Both the position numbers and the translations under genes were made by a program. Below the pieces are notes generated by a model. The model was given only the letters and a program-made list of their open reading frames with translations, did not search any database and was not told where the DNA came from. A stretch of 64,000 bases of DNA from Acanthococcus lagerstroemiae. Lineage: Eukaryota; Arthropoda; Insecta; Hemiptera; Eriococcidae. The stretch covers positions 46,955,574 through 47,019,573 of the forward strand of contig CM063114.1 in the NCBI GenBank assembly GCA_031841125.1, in the 5' to 3' direction. Each line of letters starts with the position of its first letter. Within the stretch, counting starts at the first letter, position 1. Below are positions 49,600 through 60,240 of this stretch, piece after piece.

Positions 49600-50636
49600 G
49601 CTGAGGAAAGTTTTGAGGAGTCACAATAAATTATGGCAGTCTCTGACAGGGCAAGAGATACCTTACAAAATTATATGAATTCTCGTCTAACTCTTCTATG
49701 AGCGATCGGTTATCGAAGGCATGAAAGTTCCTGTACAAAGTGGAGTGAAGCAGAGGGATCCTCTGTCCCAAGTCTTTTAATAGCGTACTGGAACAAATTT
49801 TTAAGGGAGGGGAAAGGAATTAAGCTTCAAGGTCGCTGGCTAAACAACCTTACATTTGCGGACTATACAGTAATAATTGCAAAAAAGTTTAAGGAAATGA
49901 TAAAATTACCGAGGTTCTGAGAGAGGCGAACCAAAACTTCGGACTTTCTGTGAATCTAACGAAAACAAAATTCATGTCAAATAAGAAGAGAGTAAGCAGA
50001 GTCTTGCTTGAAGGGGCAAAAATCAGTTGGACGGAGGAATATAAACACTTAGGACAAACTAAATCTTTTGTGGGGGGGGGGGGGTATTGATTCAAGAATA
50101 GATGGAAATTTCTTTGGGCACAAAAACACATTTTGAAGAGTAGAATGAAAATACTGCTGAAAATCCTAGAAAACCGAGTAATTCCTGTCCTTATATACGG
50201 GTGCCAAACATGGTCCTTAACAAAAAATCAAATGGAGCGTTTAGAAAAAACGTACAACTCAATGCTCAGGAATATACTTGGGATCAGGTTGAGGAACAGG
50301 GTCACGCTGAAGCTGAGTTCTATTAGAAAGCAGACGGGTGTAAAAAATATAGGGTATAAAATTAAGAAACTAAAATACAAATATGCGGGTTATATAATCA
50401 GAGAGGGAACTGCAAAATGGAACTTAGAATGCACCTGTGGACCACTGTGGACAAGAAAAAGAAAATCAGACCGATCAGCATTACCCTGGGTAGACGAGTT
50501 CATGGAAACCCTTAGTCCATGTTTGGGAACTACTGCAAGAGGAAGAAGGAGATGGAAAAGGTACCAGAGGCTTATTCCTTACAGTAGGCAGATTAGGCAT
50601 CGACTTACTATTAAGTATATTGTGTTTCATAGCTAA
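49600..50636 (+). pseudogene. LINE (non-LTR retrotransposon) reverse transcriptase remnant
   Basis: Reverse transcriptases of LINEs copy element RNA at the target site. SGVKQRDPLSQVF (near 49740-49780) corresponds to the usual GVRQGDPLSP block. LTFADYTVI (near 49848-49875) corresponds to the catalytic FADD motif, with the second Asp changed to Tyr. The 167-codon open frame at 50133-50636 has the post-RT domain typical of the family (VLIYGCQTW, then GYKIKKLKYKYAGYI and TTARGRRRWKRY). Stops and frameshifts and a long G run at about 50069 separate these parts. It is inactive. Confidence 0.85.
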
Positions 50637-50699
50637 GTCCCCAATGAAACCTATAAGTAAAACAAAAAAATAAGGAGTCTTAAACAGTTTCAAAAAGTT

Positions 50700-50890
50700 A
50701 TGATTAAGTCTGGAAAAGCCTTCAGCATGTCTGGAAAGAGGTCATATGGCGTTTTCAATGCGAGTCTTAACCAATCTTAGCGAATCTTGAATAAGTTTGA
50801 AAAAAACCTGAACAAGTGGCTGTTGGTTTTAGAGTATGGAATGAACTTTATAAGTCTTATCAAGTCTTGAAGGTTTATAATGAAGTACTG
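50700..50890 (+). repeat. AAGTCT-type degenerate repeat, part 4
   Basis: TTAAGTCTGGAAAAG, GAGTCTTAACCAATCTTAG and ATAAGTCTTATCAAGTCTTG resume the texture of the domain after the LINE remnant. The match is looser than at 47870-48450. Confidence 0.4.
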
Positions 50891-51236
50891 AACACTCAAA
50901 TTTACGAGAAGTCGCCATAATTACGGCATTCTTTGATTACCTATATCAAACTCTTATGTGGATACCGGTATGTCGTGCAATGATTTTCGGTTTTCACGGG
51001 TTTGGAACAGGTCCCCTTTTATATCCTCCCCCCCCCGATTTCGTTCTCGGATCATTAGCTCTTTTCTCTAAAATCAGTCTAGTTAGAATGTGCAATGTAG
51101 TCTGAGTGTCCTATTTGTCAGCGAATTTATGAGTTCATCGATCATATGAGAGAGTGCAGTATGGTCAGAGGGCGCATCGGCTTATCAGTAAGTAAGAGAT
51201 TTTAGTTTCTTATGTACAAATTAAAATTCGTCAGTT

Positions 51237-52632
51237 ATGTTGAAGCCACATATTCCCATAATTTATCATTGCTATTTACATTCAATTAAACCTAACGACC
51301 AATTTTCCATTTTCTTGTTTCATTTTTCTTTCTTTTTGGAATTTGGCCTTCTTTCCACATCCCAAGCCACAGGTTTGCATGCTCCAGTTAATCGTGCAAT
51401 TTTGAAACAGAAGACGAATGAGTTTGCCCAAAAGGTAGGAGAAAATGCAGACATTAGTGATGGTTGGCTGACTCGGTGGAAAAATCGTTATGATATAGTT
51501 TTTAAAAAACTTCACGATGAGAAGCAAGATGCTGACCAAAATAGCGCTGATATTTGGTTGAAAGAAACTTGGCCTACCGTTTTGGCAAATTATGCACCAA
51601 ATGACATTTACATTTTAGATGAGACGGGCCTTTACTATAGGGCTACACCTGATTATTGCATGGTATTCAAGAATACGCCGAGCTTTGCTGGAAAGAAAAT
51701 TAAAGATAGAATTACAGTGGTTTTTACGTGTAATATGACAGGCACAGATAAAGTCAAGCCACTTGTTATAGGCAAAAGTCGACAGCCTAGATGTTTCAGA
51801 GGGGTAAAAAACTTTCCAGTCGATTATTGTAGCAATGCAAATGCATGGATGACATCTTTAATTTTTGAGGATTATCTGCAAAAGTGGAACTCATCCTTGA
51901 AAAGAAAAATTGCATTAATTCTCGATAACTGTCCAGTTCACCCATCAACTCTAATTGCAAAACATCGAATTGGTCTTCCTTCCAGCTAATACCACTTCCC
52001 TCATTCAACCACTTGATCAAGGCATCATAAAAGCATTCAAGACTTTGTATCGTACCGACATGAGAAAAAGAATTATTGACGCTGTTGATGCTGGAAAAGG
52101 CTCAACGAATGATATTGCTAAAAAACTGACCATTTTAGATGCAATTCATATGACTCATAACGCTTGGAATAGAGTCACACCTGACTGTATTGTCAATTGC
52201 TTCAGGAAGTCAGGTATGTTACCTCCAATCAGCTCTGAACATACTATTCAACCAGAACCAGAAATTACTGCTTCTAATGATAGTAACTTCCATGAATGGA
52301 TTGCTATAGACGAAGATTTACCAGTTTACCACGTTATGAATGACACCGAGATCATTAATTCAATCACCCAACCTGATGATAATCCAGAGCCAATACAGGA
52401 AGAAGAAGAAGTGGTAGAAGAAAGAGTTACCATTACGAGAAAAGAGTACCTCAGTGCGATGGACACATTAAGAAGAGTGATAGAGGAACACGAAGTTGGG
52501 AACCTATTTGCAACACTCAGCAGCTTGGAAAATTCCTTAAATAACGTTTTCCCGCTTGCTCAAAGAACTCTCACTGATTTCCCCCCCCCCCAAAAAAAAA
52601 AAATTATTAGCTATAGTAATGTGAATTATTAA
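51237..52632 (+). pseudogene. Frameshifted pogo/Tigger-like DNA transposase (CENP-B-type HTH plus DDE)
   Basis: Transposases of this group bind terminal inverted repeats and cut and paste DNA at TA sites. The first frame (51237-51989, 250 codons) has a CENP-B-type DNA-binding stretch at about residues 47-95 (SDGWLTRWKNRYDI). It then has the DDE domain with LDETGL (Asp at about residue 128) and LILDNCPVH (Asp at about 230). The protein continues in another frame from 51955, with FLPANTTSLIQPLDQGIIKA carrying the third acidic residue. A single shift in the overlap at about 51955-51989 breaks an otherwise near-complete catalytic domain. The N-terminal first helix-turn-helix is missing or unrecognisable. 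The C-terminal tail is acidic (EEEEVVEE). The damage is slight, which suggests a fairly young copy. Confidence 0.9.
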
Positions 52633-52680
52633 GTCATTTTTCCACCTTCTATAACATTGTTTTGTATACAAATTGCATTG

Positions 52681-52737
52681 GTTAATCCGGACAAAAACCT
52701 CTCTGCCGAAAGTGTCCGGATTAACCGGCGCCCACTG
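52681..52737 (+). repeat. 3' terminal inverted repeat of the pogo/Tigger-like element, with TA target site
   Basis: Reading inward on the minus strand from 52737 gives CAGTGGGCGCCGGTTAATCC, a classical Tigger-type end. It is followed outside by TA (52738-52739). The terminal region also folds on itself, because GTTAATCCGGACA at 52681 pairs with TGTCCGGATTAAC ending at 52725. The matching 5' end was not found upstream of 51237, so the element appears 5' truncated. Confidence 0.75.
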
Positions 52738-52739
52738 TA

Positions 52740-52951
52740 TATAGACAGATATAATATAGACACAAGATTTAAGACGTACCCAATATAAATATTACTGATA
52801 GCTTCTTTCTCCTTCCCCAACAGAACAACATATAGACAGACATAAGATAGACATGTCACTTAGGATGCATCCGATACAAATATTACTGAGAGCTATGTAC
52901 CTGCTCCTTCCTACTGATAAGACATAAAGACAGACATGAGACACTGATCAC
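52740..52951. other. Short-period AGACA-rich interval
   Basis: ATAGACAGA, ATAAAGACAGACATGAG and repeated GATACAAATATTACTGA(G/T)AGCT segments (near 52783 and 52871) suggest a degenerate duplication of about 90 bases. No gene was recognised. Confidence 0.4.
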
Positions 52952-53526
52952 TAAGGGGCGGATTTCTATGAAATTATATGTTTTTCTGTGTTGAAGTAGA
53001 ATCGATATATTCCAGGTATTTATCCGTTTCACGTCATTTCGAAGCGAATGAGCCCAACTTGTTTTTGCATATTTTGCCAATAAAATCATATTTTTTCATA
53101 AAACGACCATTTTTAGCACATATTTTCACAAATTTCCTCATAATATCGAGTTTTTTTTTTCATTTTTACCGCATATTTGCAAAATTTTTCAATTTTCAAC
53201 TTTTTTGACTTCTGGATTACGAAAATTTTTCAGTTTTGACTCCTGGATAGTGAAAATTTTTTAGTTTTTGATAGCTTCACTAGCGCTCTACACTTGCTTT
53301 CGCGGAACTGCTTTAAACACGAAGCGCCTGGTTCTAAGTATTTTACTTAAATTTTGAGGTAAGTGCTGTAAACAGACGTAATTTTTCAAGACCTTTGCAA
53401 CAATACCCATATTGATTTTGCATATTTTGTTCATATTTCGAGAAAAAAATATGCATATTTTTGATTTTTAGCGCATGAAATATGCGCATATTTTGCGTTT
53501 TTTAGCGCATAAAAATCCGCCCCTTA
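52952..53526. mobile_element. Non-autonomous DNA element (MITE) with perfect 8-base target-site duplication
   Basis: The element starts TAAGGGGCGGATTT at 52952 and ends with its exact reverse complement at 53526. Similarity continues a few bases inward (TATG). Directly outside both ends is CTGATCAC (52944-52951 and 53527-53534), an 8-base target-site duplication as made by hAT-type transposases. The inside is AT-rich, with many GCATATTT repeats and no transposase. Confidence 0.85.
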
Positions 53527-53534
53527 CTGATCAC

Positions 53535-55400
53535 TTATCTGACAAACAAAGATAGACGTGACTTCAGACGAACCCGATAGGTTGCCTATCCGATCAGTGC
53601 ATCAGGGGCTGACAAGTTACCTTGGAATCACTATCGTTCTTTGGATTTCTACAGAGCATTCCAGGGTGACGTCACAAAACTACCTCTACTAGTTACCTTG
53701 GGGGCCGAGACTCTGTAGTTTCCCGATTTTTTCTATATTTTCCATACCCGTTTTGTCGGCAGTAACATCTCCAGCTGCGTGATGACGTCATCTTCCCGGA
53801 TTACTCAGCTATGGCATCATTTCAGTTTTGTAATCGTAATTTTGACTATCAATGATGTTATTTTAAGATCAGTAGTTCAGGTAGCACAGAGCAGGGCTAG
53901 TGTCGATTCGTAGGGATTGCGCCTCGAAGCGGCCAGTGGGTAAGGCATGCAGTTCTATTGAATATTCTAATTGAACTACACTAGATTGTTTCCTGGGACT
54001 ACCACTGCAAGGAGGAGTAGGCTAAACAGAGAGCATCGAGAAGGTCGGAAGCGAAAAAAAAGAATTAATCTAACGAGAAGGAACTCGTTAATTAGATTTT
54101 TCGGTGTAATGTCGCGTACATACGAAAACACCAAGGCAAGGGCAGCCTTAACCAACAAAGGGTGATCATACTGGCATCTTGCGACGCTTGTACAACCAGT
54201 ATCCACTTGCTCATCTATAAATTATTGTTTATATTTTCGTGAAGGGTGTCACCCCTCGACTGTCTGCGAGCACATCGAGCACATCGTTCATCGTTCACGC
54301 TCGAGAGACGCGCGCGGTATTAAAAAACTGTTTTTAAAAATCGTTTTCGAAACGTACTCGCGGTGTCTCGGGGATGAAAACAATCTAAAAGGGGTGAAAA
54401 CGCGAAAACTGTTATTTTCAAAGAGGTGGATTTTTTTATTCTATTTTTTATTCGCCATCGCGAAAAGTCGTTAAAGATTTGAGAACAAAAGATGTACACG
54501 GGAAATTTATATTTACGAGTACGTTAAAATTTTCATCGGATTACGTATATCGAAGTTATTTTTCTTTTTGACAATTGAGAGGAGCTAATGCTTTCTTTCA
54601 TTTTCTTCTATTTTTTTCGACTTTTTTTTAAATATCGACAGCGGCGATATTTTCGCAATTTAAAATAATTGCTCTCCGTTGCGAAAACTTTTTGCGTCGA
54701 TAATTAATGGGTATGGTCGGCGGCATGGCGAAAATTCTGGAAAAAAAACCGACTTCGCGTACTCGGGATTCACGAAATACGCTCGAGTTTTCAGATACCC
54801 CCGTAAATCAAGCGGTAATAGTTTCTAAAAAACGAAGATATCGGAGAATTTCTCAATCGCTTTATTCTCAATTGACAAATTTAATCGCGGTGTCAAAATC
54901 ACTTCCCGCCAATAGAGATGGAAAAGTAATTCCAGTGATTGCTTTTTTTTTTCTCCTCTTGTTCCTTCTTCTCAGTTCTTTCTTTTGGTCAATTTAACGT
55001 TTCGACGGAATAATTTCGTTTCTTTGTTTTCGTTTCCGACCCTCGTGTATTGTTTCTCTCCGACTGCGTGTAATAGAATGTAAATGAACGGAGGAAAAAT
55101 TTCATCCCCAAGGCCATACGTATGAGCAAAGGCCCCCTAAAAAAGTCAAATGCTATACGAAATTGATTTTGCGAAGGCAAAAAACATGAAGAAACAGACT
55201 AACGATATTGTCTCCGGGCTGTATACGAGCATCGGTTCGGTTACTACATTCGGGCCTGTAACAAACCATTTCGATTGTTTTTCTTGTCGTCGAAAATTAG
55301 CTGCGAAATGGGTTTCGTTTTTCGATTTACTCGGTTTTTCGTTATTAACAGAACGAAATGATAACTTCGCTTCGTTATAATTAATCGTCATGTGCACGAC
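53535..55400. other. Non-coding interval
   Basis: Two open stretches (53971-54165 and 54707-54997, plus strand) are lysine- and arginine-rich or end in a hydrophobic run, but show no known domain. They look like chance frames. Otherwise nothing was recognised. CpG content is higher around 54240-54380. Confidence 0.45.
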
Positions 55401-55412
55401 AAACTAATACAG

Positions 55413-55665
55413 GGTGTCTACCAGAATTAAAAAATGAAAATAGTTCACTTTAGTTGACCTTTTTCCAATTCTTTTTTTTTGACAAAGCAGTCTTCATACA
55501 TTGGGGAAACAGTCCAAGCTTTGGGGGAAAAATTGTGTCCAACATGTGTAAAAAATTCTCGGACCTTGGGCTATTGTTAAGTGAATTCCGGGACTTTCCA
55601 TGGCTCCAGGATCTACTTTTGGCATCCGGGACTTTTCCAGATTTTTCGGGGTCGGTAGACCTCTG
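55413..55665. mobile_element. Possible MITE with GGGTGTCTACC-type ends
   Basis: CAGGGTGTCTACC near 55413 and GGTAGACCTCTG near 55654 form imperfect inverted ends about 250 bases apart. The inside has repeated CGGGACTTTCCA / CGGGACTTTTCCAG segments. No clear target-site duplication was seen. The ends resemble those of the region at 56206-59399. Confidence 0.45.
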
Positions 55666-55742
55666 AAACTAGAAATTCACCAAAAATTAAAAGAGTACCT
55701 TGAAATTACAAATCACATAAATTTCAAGTTTATACATAAACT

Positions 55743-55892
55743 AGCTGACCCGCTTCGCGGATCATCTAGGCCGTGGGCTTAAGTGAGTTGGCTAAGGTGA
55801 GTTAGTTTAAATGAATTCGATAGAGAAATATTGGTATCTAGCTCTGCATCGCAGTACCCGTAAATTATTGCTAATCAAACGAATTATTTGGT
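55743..55892 (+). repeat. Dispersed repeat, copy 2 (inverted match to 1968-2112)
   Basis: The stretch with CTGACCCGCTTCGCGG, AAGTGAGTTGGCTAAGG and TGGTATCTAGCTCT is the inverted counterpart of 1968-2112. It is an old interspersed element of unknown class. Confidence 0.7.
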
Positions 55893-56205
55893 GCACAATA
55901 GGGTGTCCCTTATTTTACAAGTTTTCGCCAGTTGATTAGGGTCGCACTGAAATTTATTCCAATGGACCTAGAAACTCGCCATAAAAAATTTGAGCTCAAT
56001 CTGAGGTCATTAACCCCTGCCGCATTGACCTTGAAGTTATGTGTAATACTGAGATTTTACGAATATCTCGGAACATATCAATTTCAGGACTGAAACGCAA
56101 TAACATAAAATGTTCCATGTTTAATTTTCTATAAATAAGATCCAACACAACTTTTCTCTAGAACGCATATTCCCCGAGATAATTGCAAAAATGTGTGACA
56201 GTTCA

Positions 56206-59200
56206 GGGTGTCCATTCTTGTTCGGAAATGATTTTCCCTAACTTTTCCAGGTTTTCCAGACCAATTTTTCCAGTTTTCCAGACCCTTCAAATACAAACCA
56301 CACATGCAAAGGGAGGGGGTGTCAAACTTTTTCGAGCATCGTGAGTGGCCTCCACAAACATTTTTGTACCACCGTGTGCTTATGAAGCTGTGGCAGAGGG
56401 GGTGTAAAAATTTAAGTATGGAAATGAAAACGAGCTCTATGGGGTACAGCGCGGTGCGATGTCAATTAACGACTTCATCGATTTTTTTTCGTGCGACTGG
56501 ATGCCGACCGTGAAGAGGGAAGGGGGGTGAAAGAATAAAATTCAAAAATTGGTTTATAGGTTTTCGAGGTCGCTGTATTCAATTTTAGGGGTAATTTTTG
56601 GATCCTGTCCCTCTTGGTGTGACCAGTGAGGTAGCAAGAGCGTAGGGCAAGCAACGGTTGATTCATAATCCACCCTTTCTAGTTACAGCCACGGAATAGG
56701 GTAAAAATACAGTTTTATTTATTCGAAGTGTTGCTAATAGAAAATAACGTCGTAAAAATTTCTCAACTGAAAAAGCACAGGAGCTTACATTTGGTCCAGA
56801 TTAAAAATCGGAAGTGATATTTTAAATCAGCGACACGAAATCACCCCTAATTCGACTCTTCGTGCAATTTTTCGCCGGAGAAGCTGAATTCGTACTACGA
56901 CAGTGCTCTGGAAGGGGTCGGATAAAAATCTGAGGTAATATTCGAAATCAGCGACTCAGAGCTTGGTTTGCTATCCTGTCCAGAAAATTGACTTTAGAAT
57001 CTCGTAAAGAATATGGAACTTGAGGAAAACTGTAGAGGTTGAAAAACACAGGAAATTAACAGTGTGGAGGAAGAATGATGGGGTAAAATAAAGGATAGAA
57101 CATCAAAGTCAGCAGAAGAAAATCTAGGTAAAACTAAGAGAGAAGAAAAGAAACCATGGATGAAGCAGGAAATCCTCAGGAAGATGGACGAACGAAGAAA
57201 ATATAAGAATGCAAACGATAGGAAAGGTAGATTAGCTTATTAAAGGTTAAGGAATTAAATAAAGAGAGAGTGTAAAAAGGCAAAGCAGAAATGGATGAAA
57301 GAAAAAAGTAATAAGATAGAAGAGTTTATGAATAAAGGACAAATAATAGACTTGGCCTAAAGAAAAGTAAAAATGGAGTTTGGAGAAAGAAGGAAGAAAG
57401 CAAGTAATATAACAAAAAAGGTGGGAGAGCCTATTTACACAGCTGAAGGGAAAATTAAAAAGGTGAGTAGAGTATGTAGAAGAACTACATAGTAATAATG
57501 GGGATGAAGAGATAAGAACGGAAAGGGAAGAAGATGTGGAAGAAGATGAAAGGGGAGACTCAATTTTAAGAGGGGAATTTGACAAAGCACTCAGAGATTT
57601 AAAGAAAGGGAAAGCTCCAGGAGTGGATGGGATACCAGCTGAATTATTACAGAACTTAGGAGAATATGTACTTGATAGATTGTACAAATTAATATGCTAT
57701 ATTTATGATGAAGGGGAAATGCCAGAGGACTCTGAAAAGAGTGCTATTGTAACAATATCAAAAAAGCAGGAGCAGATATGTGTGAAAATGATCAACAATT
57801 AGTCTCTTTCGCATGTGTCAAAAATCAGTTTGGATTTAGAAAAAGTGGAGGTACTAGGGAAGCATTGTTAGCTTTGAGATTAATTGTAGATGGGAGACGC
57901 AAAAAGGGGCAGGATACATATATGGCCTTTGTTGATATTAAAAAAACTTTTGACAGTATTAAATAAGATAAAATGTTTGATACGTATTTGATTTGGAAAA
58001 CATTTTAAATGGAATGGAGGGGGGGGGATTTTAAGTATAGAATATCATACGAGAATACATAAACATAAAAATAAAGCAATGGTATGTAATCGATGTGAAC
58101 ATGATAGTTTAAACATAAATATTGGACAGGAAAAGATTGAGAAAGTAAGCGAATTTTGCCATTTAGGGAGTAAAATAACAAAAGACGGAAGGAGTAAAAG
58201 GGATATTAGTAGCAGAATAGCACAAGCCAAATTAGCATTTTATCGAAGAAGTAATCTTTTCAAATCAAAAATAAATCCGGAAATCAAAAAATTGTTCTTG
58301 AAAACTTATGTTTGGAGTGTAGCCTTGTATATGGGTGTGAAACTTGGACCATAGGAAAACCAGAGAAGAGAAGGATCAAAGCTTTTGAGATGTGGTGCTA
58401 TGGGCGGATACTTAGCATCAAATGGACAGATAAGGTAAGAAATGAGAAAGTGTGCCTAGGCACTCTGTTAGAATTTCTACACAAAATAATGGTTCTAAAA
58501 CCTGATTGTACGGACTCAGCACATGCGCAATAAGTGTAATTTATACTAAGTCAATCATAAGTGAACTAGATTAAGTCAGATAAGAGATGAAGTATGAGGG
58601 ATTGGGCCAAGCCTTGTCCATCCCGCCTCAGAACTTAAAATGTACAACTAAATATTAATTAATAAATATTGTGGGGAAAAAAATTAACAGAGTATAGGAG
58701 GTAAAATAGATATTTGGAATATGTCTGAAGAGAAGGAACGATAAACCAATAGGGCATAATTTGAGGCACCCAGGAATAACATCACTGCTGCTAGAAGGAA
58801 GAGTGGAAGGAAAGAATTGGGTAGGTTGACAAAGATTCCAGTATGTTCAGCAGATAATCAAGGATGTGAAATGTAAGTTTTATTAGGAAATGAAAGAACT
58901 TGCACAAGATAGGGAGAAGTGGAGAGCTGCATCAAATCTGTCGTAAGACTGATAACCTTATAATAATAGAGCAACCGGAATTAGCCCTCCCTCGTGGAGC
59001 CTGAATGGTTTAGAGGGAGGGAAAATAACTATTAATATGAATTCTGGAACCCAGGTGAAAAAGCTGCAGCATATCTAACGACAAATGCTATGAAAGTAAA
59101 AAGTTGGCTAGAATCTGGAGAATTATGACACCAGGGGAGGCGGAAGAGACTTTAATTTAAGAGTATCGACAGATACAATATAGAGTCATATATTTGAAAA

Positions 59201-59399
59201 CAATCGCGATAGTAATTATAATGCGGTCTTCAGATTTTTTTCAAATGTTGTGGATTTTATAGGATAAAAGCTGCTATTTGAAATACTACAGAATTTCGCA
59301 GTCTATTTTTTTTACAAAATTCCCTGACTTTTAGATGGAAAATGCTGAAAATTCCAAAATTCCCTGACTTTTCCAGGTTTTCCAGAGAATGGACACTCT
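56206..59399. mobile_element. TIR-bounded region (AGGGTGTCCATTCT ends) enclosing a LINE
   Basis: AGGGTGTCCATTCTTG at 56206 is mirrored by AGAATGGACACTCT ending near 59399. Both ends have TTCCCT(A/G)ACTTTTCCAGG just inside. Sequence outside the two ends is related: CAACTTTTCTCTAGAACGCATATT before, and CAACTTTTCTTTAGAAAACATATT about 150 bases after, each followed by GAGATAAT(T/C)GCAAAAATG. The LINE at 57090-58950 may have landed inside a DNA element. The boundaries are provisional. Confidence 0.45.
57090..58950 (+). pseudogene. LINE reverse transcriptase remnant with internal deletion
   Basis: The region between endonuclease and RT (basic, 57120-57470) is followed by ALRDLKKGKAPGVDGIPAEL (57575-57640), the start of the RT fingers. 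Then comes NQFGFRKSGGTREALLALRL (57810-57870) with FVDIKKTFDSI, where the usual Ala-Phe after the catalytic Asp region is altered. The rest of the palm, including the FADD motif, is deleted. The post-RT part resumes at 58079 with VSEFCHLGSKITKDGR, a frameshift near 58320, then CETWTIGKPEKRRIKAFEMW. A C-terminal tail (58680-58950) resumes after about 140 bases of unrelated sequence. It is inactive. Confidence 0.85.
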
Positions 59400-59449
59400 G
59401 CAATTTCGAGGAACGTGGCTTTTTTATTATTTTTTCTTTCATAACCGAT

Positions 59450-59600
59450 CTTTAGTAGCTAAATCGCACTTATCTAGAAAAATATCCACTTAAGGACCAA
59501 AATGCAAATTAAATTTTCTGTACAAAAGTCCCATACAACTTTTCTTTAGAAAACATATTTATCGAGATAATCGCAAAAATGCATGGAATTTTCGAAAAAC
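59450..59600 (+). repeat. Diverged copy of 56060-56200
   Basis: GTCCCATACAACTTTTCTTT, CGAGATAATCGCAAAAATG and ATTAAATTTTCT match the stretch before 56206 at roughly 70-75% identity. The two copies flank the TIR-bounded region. Confidence 0.5.
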
Positions 59601-59649
59601 CTATGTTTTTCTAATTATTTTACAGCTGAATATCTATTAATGTCGGATA

Positions 59650-59947
59650 ATGCATACTGCAATGTAAGAGGACGAATGCGTTGATACATGAGGAACTTGG
59701 CGCGAAAGACAGACTCAACACAGTCATCGGGAGACGCGTTCTCAGTTACTTTGGTCACGTAATCAGAAGGGACAATCTGGAGAAACTGACTGTGCAGGGA
59801 AAAGTAGAAGGGACCAGGTCGCGCGGCAGGTCATCCACACGATACATAGATTTAATACGGAAAATTACTGGCAAGACGATGGAATCATGTACTAGGACAG
59901 CCGAGGACAGAGACAACTGGAAGAACCTGGTCGACTTGGTTACCTGA
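59650..59947 (+). pseudogene. 3'-terminal fragment of a LINE ORF2
   Basis: The open frame at 59681-59947 encodes the C-terminal end of a LINE polyprotein. It has VLSYFGHVIRRDNLEKLTVQ, then GTRSRGRSSTRYIDLI and TAEDRDNWKNLV, matching the GRRRT..W..DI....G and A.DR..W...V pattern of this class. It is fused at its end to an opposite-strand LINE piece with no gap. Confidence 0.8.
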
Positions 59948-60240
59948 TCACGATACCTGTACAGCTTCCTCTTCCTTTCATCCTGCAGTTCTCCCTTCAG
60001 GGCTTTCCGCTCCTCGATTGTCCTCCATGTATCATTCATGATCCATTCCTCCCTTGTTTTGGCTGGTTTTGGTACCATCTTTGCCGCTGTTTCTAGGCTC
60101 TCTTTCATTCTGAGCCATGTTTCCTCGGCATTCAAGTCCGGAATTTATCTTTGGGAGGCGTGCTTTAGTTACCCGTAAAGCCGCCTCTGGCCTCTGCACC
60201 TCCGGCTCCGACAACGTTGCTAACTGAAGCATGTTTTCCA
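59948..60240 (-). pseudogene. LINE fragment (linker between endonuclease and RT), inverted
   Basis: On the minus strand, EETWLRMKESLETAAKMVP, EEWIMNDTWRTIEERKALKG and ERKRKLYRYRDQ resemble the linker between the endonuclease and RT domains of LINE proteins. The N-terminal side (60130-60240) is frameshifted. It meets the plus-strand fragment tail to tail at about 59947. The two could come from one LINE family. Confidence 0.65.

Noticed and set aside
53880..54230. Possible short host exon or ORF
   Set aside because: A lysine/arginine-rich 64-codon frame without a domain. Splice sites could not be supported.
54707..54997. 96-codon frame with a hydrophobic C-terminal run as a membrane protein gene
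   Set aside because: The hydrophobic run comes from a TTTTTTTTTCTCCTCTTG-type stretch, no homology was recognised, and there is no supporting context.
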